A stretch of DNA of 64,000 nucleotides from Streptomyces sp. NRRL F-6131 (GCA_000719695.1 JOHN01000022.1:62001-126000); one strand, 5' to 3'. Shown: positions 53,815 to 62,594, counted from the stretch's first letter. The notes: generated by a model from the sequence alone, not told the origin. A program made the numbers and translations.

Positions 53815-55865
53815 ACGACGACGCCTCTCGGTTCGGACTGCACGGACTGCACGGACCCGGCGGCCCCGGCGGCTCCGGTGGCCCCGGCCGGTTCCGGACC
53901 GGCCGGGGCGGGCCACTCGGGGGCGGGGGAGAGCGCCAGCACCGCCCGGGCTATGGCGTCGGAGTCGCCGAGGGTCACCGAGTCCACGCCGGGCCGGATG
54001 CCCGCCGCGGTGACCCAGTGCACCGACTCGGTCGGCACCCCGTACGCGAAGCGGCGCGGGTGCGCCCGGCCGTGCGCGTCCAGCAGCCGGTAGGGCCGCT
54101 CGGTGACCGCCAGGCCGCCGGTCAGGTGGTCGGTGCCGGACGTCCCGGGGATCCGGTAGGCGGCGCACTGCTCGGTGTCCAGCAGGTGCCGCAGCAGCGG
54201 GTCGTCGGTGCGACGCAGATCGGGTTCCGGCAGTCGGGCCTCGATCAGCACCGTGGTCCGGACCGGCGGGCCCGGTACGGCGGTCGAGTGCGCGGTGAAC
54301 GCCGGGTCGACCGGGTCGATCCTGATCTCCGTGCCGGGGCCGAGGAGTTCCACCACCCCGGCCTCGATCAGGGCGATCAGCTGCTCGATCCGTTCGACCG
54401 GCGGGCCGATGGAGAGGAAGGCGTTCAGCGGGGTGTACCAGCCGTCCAGGTCGTCCCGGTAGGAGTCGCCCGCGATGCCGCCGTGGTCGACCGCCAGCCG
54501 GATCTCGTTGCGCAGGTCGCGCAGCACGTCCAGGGCGGCCTTGAGCGGTCCGCTCAGATTGCCGGCCCGGGCCTCCGCGACGTCCTGCCGCAGGTGGTCG
54601 AGCAGCCAGCCGCGGAAGTCCGCGCGGTCGGTGAACTCCCTTCCTGCGTAGGGGCGGGAGAGCCGCTCCCAGCTCCACCGGTCGGCCGGCGCGATGCCGT
54701 GGGCGTCGAGCACGGCGGCCGGGTCGGCGGCGGTCAGGAACCGGTCGGTGAACGCCGCGCGCTCGGCGTCGCGGGCCCGGGCGGTGAGCAGCGCGCCGTA
54801 GTAGACGGCCTCCACCTCGCGGGAGACCAGCGGCCAGAGGTCGGTGGCGAAGCGCACCGGCTCGCCCCGGCGGGCGCGCTCGCGCAGCCCGGCGACCACC
54901 TCGGCGGTGAGCAGCCGGGGCAGGTGGCGGCCGTACGCGCCCTTCTCGTTCTCGCCGCGCGCGTGGTAGGGGATGCCGCGCCGCGAGGTGGCGTACAACC
55001 GGGGCTCGGCGCCGGAGGGGTGGTAGACCAGCGCGCCGTCCGCCTGCTCGAACCGGCCGCCCCGGCCGAGCGTGAACAGGGCCATGTGGTCGAAGAAGTT
55101 GAGGCCCAGCCCGCGCAGCAGGACGGCCTGGCCGGGCCGGACGGTGACGTGGACGTCGGCGGGGTTGGCGGGGGTGACGTACGTGAGGTGGTGGATCCGG
55201 GACAGGCTGGCGGTGCGCGCCTCGCGCGGGTTGGGCCGGGCGGGGAGGTGCCCCTGGGCGAGCACGATCGCGTCCAGCCGGTTCAGCCGGGTGCCGTCCT
55301 CCAGTCGGACGCCCTGCGGGCCGCCGGGGAAGCCGTGGGCGTCGGCCATCGCGACCGCCCGGGAGCGGTGCACCCGGACGGTCACGGTGGGCGGGGCGGC
55401 CGCGATCACGGTGCGGAAGGCGTCGTGCAGGTACTGGCCGTAGAAGGCGCGGGTCGGGTAGGTGTTCGGGCCTAGCGCGGCCGCCTCGGCCAGCGTCCGG
55501 TCGTCGTGGACGGCCGGGGCCGGCGTCCGGTCGTCGTGGACGGTCGGGGACCCGGCAGGACTGCCCTTCCGGGCCAGGGACTCGGCCCATTCGTACAGGC
55601 TGGGGCCGGGTTCGACCGGCCCGTCGATCCGGACGCTGTCGTCGGTGTACACGGTGATCTGCGAGGCCACCGTGTTCATCAGGAGGTGCTGGGACTGGTC
55701 GGTGCGCCAGACCCGGCCCGCGCCGGGGAGCGCCGGGTCCACCAGGTGCACGGTGACGGCGGCCCCGGCGGGGCGGGCCCGTTCGTTGGCGCAGAGCCGT
55801 TCCAGGACCGAGAGGCCGCGGGGTCCCGCGCCGATGATGCAGACCTGGAGATGATTGTCGATCAT
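53811..55865 (-). CDS. CreE-type flavoprotein (L-aspartate N-monooxygenase, nitrosuccinate-forming)
   Basis: 684 residues from ATG 55865, which overlaps the upstream stop (ATGA); ATG 55871 is an alternative. FAD loop VCIIGAGPRGLSVLERL (GAGPRG 12-17), HLVDPALPGAGRVWRTDQSQHLLMNTVASQITVYTD, central LLRGLGLNFFDHMALFTLGRGG and YHARGENEKGAYGRHLPRLL. Layout and length fit the large FAD/NAD(P)-binding CreE/FzmM family, which oxidises the aspartate amine to a nitro group. Directly before the lyase gene. Substrate assigned by family and context. Confidence 0.82.
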   Translation of the reverse strand: MIDNHLQVCIIGAGPRGLSVLERLCANERARPAGAAVTVHLVDPALPGAGRVWRTDQSQHLLMNTVASQITVYTDDSVRIDGPVEPGPSLYEWAESLARKGSPAGSPTVHDDRTPAPAVHDDRTLAEAAALGPNTYPTRAFYGQYLHDAFRTVIAAAPPTVTVRVHRSRAVAMADAHGFPGGPQGVRLEDGTRLNRLDAIVLAQGHLPARPNPREARTASLSRIHHLTYVTPANPADVHVTVRPGQAVLLRGLGLNFFDHMALFTLGRGGRFEQADGALVYHPSGAEPRLYATSRRGIPYHARGENEKGAYGRHLPRLLTAEVVAGLRERARRGEPVRFATDLWPLVSREVEAVYYGALLTARARDAERAAFTDRFLTAADPAAVLDAHGIAPADRWSWERLSRPYAGREFTDRADFRGWLLDHLRQDVAEARAGNLSGPLKAALDVLRDLRNEIRLAVDHGGIAGDSYRDDLDGWYTPLNAFLSIGPPVERIEQLIALIEAGVVELLGPGTEIRIDPVDPAFTAHSTAVPGPPVRTTVLIEARLPEPDLRRTDDPLLRHLLDTEQCAAYRIPGTSGTDHLTGGLAVTERPYRLLDAHGRAHPRRFAYGVPTESVHWVTAAGIRPGVDSVTLGDSDAIARAVLALSPAPEWPAPAGPEPAGATGAAGAAGSVQSVQSEPRGVVV

Positions 55866-57097
55866 GCCCATGGCTCGGCATCGTAGTTGTGATGATCCGA
55901 TGATGAAAAGGTCTTGGCCCCGTGCATCCAGGCCACCCGCTCGTGCAGATCGTCCTCGGAGAGGCCGCCGAGCAGCCGGTTCCGTTCCTCCGCGGCCTCG
56001 TCCGCCGGGTGCCAGAGCCGGATCGACTCCCGGGCGGCGCGCTGCACCGCCGCCGTACGTGCGCGCCGTTCGGCGGCGAACGAGCTGAACGTGTCGGTGA
56101 GTTCACTGGTCTCGACCATCAACTCGCCGAGCAGCACGGCGTCTTCCAGGGCCTGGCAGGCGCCCTGCGCCGCGTAGTGCAGCATCGGGTGGGCGGCGTC
56201 GCCGAGCAGCGCCACCCGGCCGTCCGTCCAGCGCTCCACCGGGTCCCGGTCCACCAGCACCCAGGAGCGCCAGCCCTCGCCGAGCCCCAGCAGCCGCCGC
56301 GCGGCCGGCGCGGTCAGGCCGACCAGCTGCTCCGCGACCGTCTCCTCGGTGACCGGGACGTTGGCGAGCGCCTCGGTGGCGCCGTTGTCCCGGGAGGCGG
56401 CCAGGTTGAGGAACGCCCCGCCGGCGATCGGGTAGTGGACGAAGTGGCAGTGCGGGCCGGCCCACCAGGTCACCGAGCTGGTCAGCCGCAGCTCTTCGGG
56501 GACCAGCTCCATCGGGATCACCGCCCGGTAGACGGTGATCCCGGAGATCCTCGGTTCGCCGTCGCCGACCAGCTGGGCGCGGACCGCCGAGTGGATGCCG
56601 TCCGCCCCGACCAGCGCGTCGCCCCGCACCGGACCGCCGTCCGCCAGCAGCGCCTCGGCGCCCCCGGCGTCCTGCCGGTAACCGGTGACGGCGGTGGCGG
56701 CGCGCAGTTCGATCCGCGGCTCCGCCCGGCAGGCGCGCAGCAGCAGCCCGTGCAGCTCGGCCCGGTGCACCACCACGTACGGGTTGCCGAACCGCCGCCG
56801 GTACCGCTCGGTGAGGGTCAGGCTGGTGACGTGCTCGCCGGTGACGCCGTCCATGAAGCGCAGCTCGGCCATGTGCACCCCGGCCGCCCGGACGGCGTCG
56901 CCGAGGCCGAGCCGCTCCAGGGCGAGGATGCCGTTCGGCGCGATCTGGATGCCGGCACCGATCTCGGCGAACTCCGGCGCCCGCTCCAGGACCACCGCCC
57001 GGTGGCCGGCCCTGGCGAGGGCCAGCGCGGCGGCCAGGCCGCCGATCCCGCCGCCGGCCACCAGCACGGTGGCCGGGGCGCCGCGGCCCGCGCTCAT
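55862..57097 (-). CDS. FAD-dependent aromatic hydroxylase, salicylate/3-hydroxybenzoate hydroxylase-like
   Basis: 411 residues from ATG 57097, overlapping the ligase stop (ATGA). GxGxxG as VAGGGIGG (13-20), ALVGADGIHSAVR (DG motif), and RVALLGDAAHPMLHYAAQGACQALEDA (second FAD motif). Group A flavin monooxygenases hydroxylate electron-rich phenols ortho or para, sometimes with decarboxylation. In cremeomycin synthesis a similar enzyme (CreL) hydroxylates the aminohydroxybenzoate, and the same role is plausible here. Confidence 0.88.
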   Translation of the reverse strand: MSAGRGAPATVLVAGGGIGGLAAALALARAGHRAVVLERAPEFAEIGAGIQIAPNGILALERLGLGDAVRAAGVHMAELRFMDGVTGEHVTSLTLTERYRRRFGNPYVVVHRAELHGLLLRACRAEPRIELRAATAVTGYRQDAGGAEALLADGGPVRGDALVGADGIHSAVRAQLVGDGEPRISGITVYRAVIPMELVPEELRLTSSVTWWAGPHCHFVHYPIAGGAFLNLAASRDNGATEALANVPVTEETVAEQLVGLTAPAARRLLGLGEGWRSWVLVDRDPVERWTDGRVALLGDAAHPMLHYAAQGACQALEDAVLLGELMVETSELTDTFSSFAAERRARTAAVQRAARESIRLWHPADEAAEERNRLLGGLSEDDLHERVAWMHGAKTFSSSDHHNYDAEPWA

Positions 57098-58674
57098 CGG
57101 ACCGGCCCGTCGCCCTCGGCGGCCGCCAGCCGGCGGGCCAGTTCCAGCCGCTTGATCTTGGTGGTGGCGGTGGCGGGGAGTTCACCGAGCCGCCACTGCA
57201 CCGGATCGGCCATCGGCGGCAGGCCGGCCGCGGCGGCCCGCCAGGCGGCCGGGTCGATCGGGCGGTCGTCCTTGGTGCAGATCACCGGGACCGGCCGGCC
57301 GTCCGCGCCGGGGACGATCACCACCTCGGCGAGCTGGGCCAGGCGGGCGAACAGGGTGTCCTCGGCGGCCAGGGTGGAGCCGAAGCCCTCGATCAGGTCG
57401 ACCTCGCGGTCCAGCAGGTGCACGCAGCCCCACCGGGTGCGGTAGCCGACGTCGCCCATCCGCCACCAGCCGTCCTCGACCTGCCGCTCGTAGCGGGCCT
57501 GCTCACCGAGGTAGGTGACGATCCGGCCGTCGCTGCGGACCTCGATGAACCCGGGGTTGTCCGCCGACGGCGGCTCGCCGTTGCGGCTCACCACCCGGAC
57601 GTCGGTGAAGCCGGGGAACGGCATGCCCACGCAGCGGCCGTCCGCGTCCGCCCCGCGCTGCCGGGAGAAGGCGCGCACCACCGCCGGGCCGACCTCGCTC
57701 TGCCCGTACAGCTGGCCGAAGAGCGGCGCGCGCCGCCGGGAGGCGCCCAGCATGGTCCGCACGGTGCGCGGGTGGATCGCGTCGAAGGTGGAGGAGAACA
57801 GCTTGACGTTGGCCAGTGGGCGGCGCGGGTCCTCGGCCAGCTCCTCCCACTCCATGAAGGAGTTGGGGTGCGCCTCCAGGATCCCGGGGCGCAGCCGGGC
57901 GAACAGGTCGGCGACGTGCCCGGCCTCCGAGTGCGCCAGGACCAGGATCGGGAAGCCGCGGAACAGCGAGATCGCCAGGGCGGTGATCAGCCGCGAGTGC
58001 ACGAAGGAGACGTGGATCGCGATGGTCTCCCGGCCCGGGACGACGGGCCGCAGGACGAGCGCCTGCGGACGGTAGCGGGCCTCCAGGGTGTGACCGGTGT
58101 GCACGGCCAGCTTGGGCGTTCCGGTGGTGCCCGAGGTGTGGGTGATCAGGGTCGGCCGGTCCGGCGGCGCGGTGACCGGCGCGACCCGGGGCGAGCCGGC
58201 CAGCCCGGCGAGTTCGACCCCGCCGGGGTGGCTGCCGGAGGCCAGCAGGACGGTCGCGGCCAGGTCGAAGACCTCGGCCGGCAGCTCCTTGGCGAGCTTG
58301 ACCGCGTCCGTGACCAGGAACGGCTCGTCGGTGCGGCGGACCAGCTCGGCGACGGTCGCGCCGTCCAGCTGGGGCGAGAGCAGCACCGGGACGGCGCCGA
58401 TCCGGGCCGTGGCGCAGGCGAGCAGGGTGATGTCGAAGCTGTTCGACTTGTGGACCACCACCCGGCGGCCCGGCCGGACCCCGGCCGCCCAGAGCCGGGA
58501 GGCGTGGTCGTCGACCAGGTCGGCGAGCTCGGCGACGGTGGCCCGTCGGCCCAGCTCGGGGGCGATGTCGAGGTCGTGGTCGAGGATCACCACGTTGGCG
58601 CCGTTCCGGACGGCGGCCCGCTCGAAGAGCGTGCCCAGTCGGATTCCCCGGTTGGCAATGCGCTGAAGGAGCAC
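57094..58674 (-). CDS. AMP-dependent acyl-CoA ligase-like enzyme, candidate diazotase (CreM type)
   Basis: 526 residues from GTG 58674. ANL enzyme with P-loop THTSGTTGTPK (178-188), FGQLYGQSEVGP, GWWRMGDVGYRTRWGCVHLLDREVDLI, and the A10 lysine in TTKIKR (Lys506). CreM and its relatives use this fold to activate nitrite with ATP and diazotise an arylamine. Encoded in one operon with the nitrite-forming pair, so diazotisation is the leading hypothesis; a conventional aryl-CoA ligase is the alternative and cannot be excluded from sequence. Confidence 0.75.
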   Translation of the reverse strand: MLLQRIANRGIRLGTLFERAAVRNGANVVILDHDLDIAPELGRRATVAELADLVDDHASRLWAAGVRPGRRVVVHKSNSFDITLLACATARIGAVPVLLSPQLDGATVAELVRRTDEPFLVTDAVKLAKELPAEVFDLAATVLLASGSHPGGVELAGLAGSPRVAPVTAPPDRPTLITHTSGTTGTPKLAVHTGHTLEARYRPQALVLRPVVPGRETIAIHVSFVHSRLITALAISLFRGFPILVLAHSEAGHVADLFARLRPGILEAHPNSFMEWEELAEDPRRPLANVKLFSSTFDAIHPRTVRTMLGASRRRAPLFGQLYGQSEVGPAVVRAFSRQRGADADGRCVGMPFPGFTDVRVVSRNGEPPSADNPGFIEVRSDGRIVTYLGEQARYERQVEDGWWRMGDVGYRTRWGCVHLLDREVDLIEGFGSTLAAEDTLFARLAQLAEVVIVPGADGRPVPVICTKDDRPIDPAAWRAAAAGLPPMADPVQWRLGELPATATTKIKRLELARRLAAAEGDGPVR

Positions 58675-58730
58675 CGTTCCGCCCTCTCGTGGGATTCGGG
58701 TCGCTGTGCTTTCAGGGGGGGGCTGTGGAT

Positions 58731-59276
58731 TTATCGGTTCTTCTCGACGACCTGCTTGATCCGCTCCAGGGTCACCCCGAGGTCGGCGGCGACCTTCTCG
58801 CCCCACTCGGCGAAGAAGCGGCGCTTCGCGTCCTCGTCCATCCCGGCGGTGATGCCGCGGATCCCCTCGGTGGCGGCGCCCATCCGGAAGTGGTGGACCA
58901 GCGTGCTCCCGCCGTCCGCGGGGGCGATGTCGAAGGCCCAGACGCTGTCCTGGGCGCGGCCGCCGGTGTCCCGCATGGCCCAGCGGAAGGTCCGGCCGGG
59001 CTCGGCGGCGACCACCTCGGCGTGGGTGTACCAGGTGCCGCGGACCACCGGGGCCCAGGCGACCACGTCCGGGCTGCGCAGGTTCTCGCCGCGGAACACC
59101 GAACCGACCGCGGCCGGCGCGCCGGAGACCCAGCTGCCGCCCTGGCACTCCGGGCTCCACTCGCCGCAGCGCGGGAGGTCGCTGATCACCGAATAGATCT
59201 CGTCCGGAGTGGCGGAGACCCGGATTTCGGCCCGGGAACGGAAAAGGGGCGCGATTTCTGCGGTGTTTTCTCCCAT
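58731..59276 (-). CDS. SRPBCC family protein (polyketide cyclase/dehydrase-like)
   Basis: 181 residues from ATG 59276. START/Bet v1-like fold: FRSRAEIRVSATPDEIYSVISDLPRCGEWSPEC, GSVFRGENL, TWYTHAEVVAAEPGRTFRWAM, DSVWAFDIAPADGGSTLVHHFRMG, C-terminal helix. Such proteins bind aromatic intermediates or catalyse cyclisation. First gene of the reverse arm, 56 bases before the ligase gene; probably shares its promoter. Confidence 0.83.
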   Translation of the reverse strand: MGENTAEIAPLFRSRAEIRVSATPDEIYSVISDLPRCGEWSPECQGGSWVSGAPAAVGSVFRGENLRSPDVVAWAPVVRGTWYTHAEVVAAEPGRTFRWAMRDTGGRAQDSVWAFDIAPADGGSTLVHHFRMGAATEGIRGITAGMDEDAKRRFFAEWGEKVAADLGVTLERIKQVVEKNR

Positions 59277-59359
59277 GGCCGGAATCCTGGGCGGCGGCGT
59301 GCGGGAGGGTCAAAGGCGTCCCGACGGGTCCGTCAAGTCAGGCCGCGGACCTGACGGAG

Positions 59360-59815
59360 TCACCGGCCGGGGTCGGTCCCGCCCTGGAGGTCGAGGCCGA
59401 AGTGCAGCGCGGTGACGCCCATCCGGTGCGCCCGGTAGAAGCGGTGCGCGCCGTGGTTGGCCGTCCCCGAGTCCAGCTCGATCCGCACGCAGCCCGCCGC
59501 CCGGGCCCGCTCCCGGAGCACCGCGAACAGCCGCCCGCCGACCCCCGCCGAGCGGACCGCGGGCGCGGTCACCAGGTCGTCGACGAAGAACAGCCGCCCC
59601 CGGCTGGTGGCCAGCACCCGGTGGGTGGCCACCGCCAGGCAGCGCCCGCGGTCGTCGTACGCGGCGGTGAACACCAGCCCCTGGGCGTGCGCCTCGGCGG
59701 CGAAGGCGGCGAAACCGTCCGCGCCGAGCGCGGGACGCAGGGCCCGGATCAGCGGTGCGACGTCCCGGTGCAGCGCGGGCCCGTCCGGCCCGACGTCCAC
59801 GACGGTCAGTTCCAT
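59360..59815 (-). CDS. GNAT acetyltransferase
   Basis: 151 residues. GNAT core with RLFFVDDLVTAPAVRSAGVGGRLFAVLRERARAAGCVRIELDSGTANHGAHRFYRAHRMG, where RSAGVGGRL is the acetyl-CoA loop. Substrate unknown. It ends 83 bases before the SRPBCC start on the same strand; a cluster self-resistance or tailoring role is possible but unsupported. Confidence 0.88.
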   Translation of the reverse strand: MELTVVDVGPDGPALHRDVAPLIRALRPALGADGFAAFAAEAHAQGLVFTAAYDDRGRCLAVATHRVLATSRGRLFFVDDLVTAPAVRSAGVGGRLFAVLRERARAAGCVRIELDSGTANHGAHRFYRAHRMGVTALHFGLDLQGGTDPGR

Positions 59816-59855
59816 CTCCCGTGCCCCCCTGGCGGGTCGGTGGTGACCGGACGGT

Positions 59856-60581
59856 CTACCGCGGTGCGCCGTACACCGCGAGGAACGCCGCCACTCCGTT
59901 GGCCACGACCTCGGCGATCCGCTCGGCCGGCATCGGCAGCGCGCCGTAGAAGGTGGGCTGGGCGACGGCGAGGAAGGTCAGCAGGTTGAGCATCCGGGCG
60001 GCCTCCGCCGGGTCCGGCACCACCAGCAGCCCGCGCTCGGCGAACTCGGTCATCCAGTGCGTCAGGACGCGGTGGGTCTCCCGCGGACCGGCCTCCTGCC
60101 AGGCCTCCAGGAGCGCCGGGCGGATGTGCAGCGCCTCGGCCTCGATGGTGCGGACCAGCGCCCAGTGCTCGGCGAAGGTGGTGAGCGAGTCGACCCGCTC
60201 CAGGCCGAAGTCGACGAGGTCGGCCCGCAGGTCGACGATCTTCCGCAGGTGGCGGTCGGCGATCTTCGCCTGGGTGGCGGCCACCGCGGTGGCGCCCTCC
60301 AGGATCACCGACTGGAACAGCTGCTCCTTGTCGGCGAAGTGGTTGTAGATGGTGCGCTTGGAGACACCGGCCTCGGCGGCGATGGCGTCCACGCTGGTGC
60401 GGGTGAAGCCCTCGCGGCCGAACACCGTGCGCGCCGCGCGGGCGATCGCCACCCGCTTCTCGGGCATGCCGCGGTGGGCGGGTCCCGAACCGGTGGCCGG
60501 GGTGGCCGGGGTCGCGGCCGGGGTGCCCGGGCCGGGGGCCGGGGTGCCGGGGGTCGCGGCCGGGGCGGTCTGTTCGGTCAC
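59856..60581 (-). CDS. TetR family transcriptional regulator
   Basis: 241 residues from GTG 60581 behind AGGAGGG. An unusual Ala/Pro/Gly/Thr-rich head of about 40 residues precedes the TetR helix-turn-helix (RTVFGREGFTRTSVDAIAAEAGVSKRTIYNHFADKEQLFQSVI). Ligand domain with a C-terminal TetR_C-like region (LLTFLAVAQPTFYGALPMPAERIAEVV). Divergent from a glyoxalase-fold gene, with a clear operator between, so it likely represses both. Confidence 0.9.
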   Translation of the reverse strand: MTEQTAPAATPGTPAPGPGTPAATPATPATGSGPAHRGMPEKRVAIARAARTVFGREGFTRTSVDAIAAEAGVSKRTIYNHFADKEQLFQSVILEGATAVAATQAKIADRHLRKIVDLRADLVDFGLERVDSLTTFAEHWALVRTIEAEALHIRPALLEAWQEAGPRETHRVLTHWMTEFAERGLLVVPDPAEAARMLNLLTFLAVAQPTFYGALPMPAERIAEVVANGVAAFLAVYGAPR

Positions 60582-60603
60582 GGGGAAACCCTCCTTGCGG
60601 TGC

Positions 60604-60618
60604 ACTACATCGTGTAGT
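60604..60618. promoter_or_regulatory. Operator of the TetR-family regulator
   Basis: ACTACA-TCG-TGTAGT, perfect 6-base arms, 22 bases upstream of the TetR gene start. Position between divergent genes fits autorepression. Confidence 0.6.
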
Positions 60619-60698
60619 TTACGACATGCTTGACGTGAAGCGGACTTCAAGTCCTACGCTCGTCAGCACGTCCGGAAGTCCCAGGAGGGAAGCGTTCC

Positions 60699-61082
60699 AT
60701 GGCCGTTCAGTTGAACCACACGATCGTCCCGGCGCGGGACGACGAGGAGACCGCCCGCTTCCTCACCGAGATCCTCGGTCTGGCCGCCCCGGTGCGCAGC
60801 GAGCCGTTCCTGGTCGTCCGGCTCGCCAACGACGTCGCGCTGGACGTCATGCGGGTCGACGGGGAGATCCCCACCGGCCACTACGCCTTCCTGGTCGGGG
60901 ACGAGGAGTTCGACACGATCCTCGACCGGGTCCGGGCCCGCGGGCTGCCCTACTGGGCCGACCCGTTCCACCGCCACGCCGGGCGCGTCAACGACTGGTT
61001 CGGCGGCCGCGGCGCCTACTTCGAGGACCCGAGCGGTCACAACCTGGAGATCATGACCCGCGCCTCCGGCGACAGTCGGTAG
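60699..61082 (+). CDS. VOC/glyoxalase-fold protein
   Basis: 127 residues, paired beta-alpha-beta-beta-beta modules: LNHTIVPARDDEETARFLTEILGL, GHYAFLVGDEEFDTILDRVRARGLPYWADP and a final RGAYFEDPSGHNLEIMTR. The two histidines and glutamate (LNHT, SGHN, LEIM) could bind a metal as in dioxygenases or glyoxalases. Probable target of the divergent TetR regulator; may handle a reactive small molecule. Confidence 0.88.
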   Translation: MAVQLNHTIVPARDDEETARFLTEILGLAAPVRSEPFLVVRLANDVALDVMRVDGEIPTGHYAFLVGDEEFDTILDRVRARGLPYWADPFHRHAGRVNDWFGGRGAYFEDPSGHNLEIMTRASGDSR

Positions 61083-61097
61083 CGCCGCCCCCATGGC

Positions 61098-61136
61098 CAC
61101 CCGGCCGCGGCCCCGGGGGGAGGTCGCGGCCGGGTG
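61098..61136 (+). terminator. Hairpin terminator after the glyoxalase-fold gene
   Basis: CACCCGGCCGCG pairs with CGCGGCCGGGTG around a 15-base loop, 16 bases past the stop. Confidence 0.7.
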
Positions 61137-61247
61137 CTTCCGCGCGCCGCCGTGCGTGACGCACCGTCAGAACCCCTTCGGGGGCGACCTGACAGAGATC
61201 GGATACGGACGGGATTGCTCCGCCCCGGCGCGGGTTAGCCTCCCGGC

Positions 61248-62594
61248 ATGATCGAGACCAAGGGGCCGGTGCACCGGCCGGGAGACGACGACTACGACGC
61301 CCGACGGACCGGCTACAACCTCGCGCTGGACCACCGCCCGGCGCTGGTGGTGTCCGCCGCCGACCCCGGCGACGTGATCGCCGCCGTCCGGTACGCCGCC
61401 GAGCACGGCCTCGCCGTCGCCGTCCGGGCCACCGGCCACGGCATCTCCGTGCCCACCGACGGCCACCTGGTGGTCGACACCGCCGGACTGGACGGCGTCA
61501 CCGTCGACCCCGTCGCCCGCACCGCCACCGTCGGGGCCGGCGTCCGCTGGCGCGAGGTGCTCGACGCCGCCGCACCGCACGGCCTCGCCCCGCTCAGCGG
61601 CTCCAACCCGGACGTCGGCGCGGTCGGCTACACCCTCGGCGGCGGCATCGGCCTGCTCGGCCGCCGTCACGGCTTCGCCGCCGACCACGTCCGCCGGCTG
61701 GAGGTCGTCACCGCCGACGGCCGGCTGCGCACCACCGACCCCGACACCGAACCCGAGCTGTTCTGGGCGCTGCGCGGCGGCAAGGACAACTTCGGCATCG
61801 TCACCGCGATGGAGATCGGCCTCGTCCCGTGCACCGGCCTGTACGGCGGCGGCCTCTACTTCCCCGCCGAATCCGCCGCCGCCGCGCTGCGCGGCTGGGC
61901 CGAGTGGAGCCGGACCGTCCCCGAGGAGCTGGCCACCTCCGCCCAGCTGATCCGCTACCCCGACCTGGACGCCGTGCCGGAGCCGATCCGCGGCCGCTAC
62001 GCCGCCGTCCTCCGGGTGGCCTGGAGCGGCCCGGCCGGGCAGGGCGAGGAGTGGGTCCGTCCGCTGCGCGCCCTCGGCACCCCGCTGCTCGACACCGTTC
62101 GCGAGCTGCCCTTCACCGAGGCCGGCACGATCCACCACGAGCCGCCGTTCGCGCACCCCGCGTACGACCGCAACACCGCGCTGCGCGAGTTCACCGCGGC
62201 CACGGCGGACGCCGTCCTGGAGCTCGCCGGGCCGGAGGCCGACAGCCCGCTGATCGTCGAGTTCCGGCTGCAGGGCGGCGCGTACTCGCGCGAGCCCGCC
62301 GTGCCCAACGCCGTCGGCGGCCGGGACGCCGGCTACCTCGCCTTCTCCACCAGCATGATCGGCCCGGTCGGGCTGGACGCGCTGCGCACCGCGCACACCG
62401 CCCTGCACGAGCGGCTGCGCCCGTGGTCCACCGGCGGGGCGTTCGCCAACTTCTTCGGCCTGGACGACGCCGACCCGGCCGTCGTGCGCACCGCCTACCC
62501 GGAGCCGGTGCACCGGCGGCTGACCGAGCTCAAGGCGGTGTACGACCCCGGGAACCTCTTCCGGCTCAACTTCAACCTCCCGCCCGCCGGCTGA
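61248..62594 (+). CDS. FAD-linked oxidoreductase, berberine bridge enzyme-like
   Basis: 448 residues from ATG 61248. PCMH FAD domain: PALVVSAADPGDVIAAVRYAAEHGL, VRATGHGIS where His64 is the usual covalent FAD site, and VGYTLGGGIGLLGRRHGFAAD. The cysteine of bicovalent enzymes is missing, so single attachment is likely. C-terminal BBE segment NLFRLNFNL. No signal peptide. Oxidises alcohols, sugars or amines; substrate unknown, and no clear tie to the cluster. Confidence 0.88.
   Translation: MIETKGPVHRPGDDDYDARRTGYNLALDHRPALVVSAADPGDVIAAVRYAAEHGLAVAVRATGHGISVPTDGHLVVDTAGLDGVTVDPVARTATVGAGVRWREVLDAAAPHGLAPLSGSNPDVGAVGYTLGGGIGLLGRRHGFAADHVRRLEVVTADGRLRTTDPDTEPELFWALRGGKDNFGIVTAMEIGLVPCTGLYGGGLYFPAESAAAALRGWAEWSRTVPEELATSAQLIRYPDLDAVPEPIRGRYAAVLRVAWSGPAGQGEEWVRPLRALGTPLLDTVRELPFTEAGTIHHEPPFAHPAYDRNTALREFTAATADAVLELAGPEADSPLIVEFRLQGGAYSREPAVPNAVGGRDAGYLAFSTSMIGPVGLDALRTAHTALHERLRPWSTGGAFANFFGLDDADPAVVRTAYPEPVHRRLTELKAVYDPGNLFRLNFNLPPAG

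Noticed and set aside
49789..58674. Nonribosomal peptide synthetase or polyketide assembly line
   Set aside because: Two ANL-type enzymes are present, but there is no condensation, ketosynthase or carrier-protein domain anywhere in the window.
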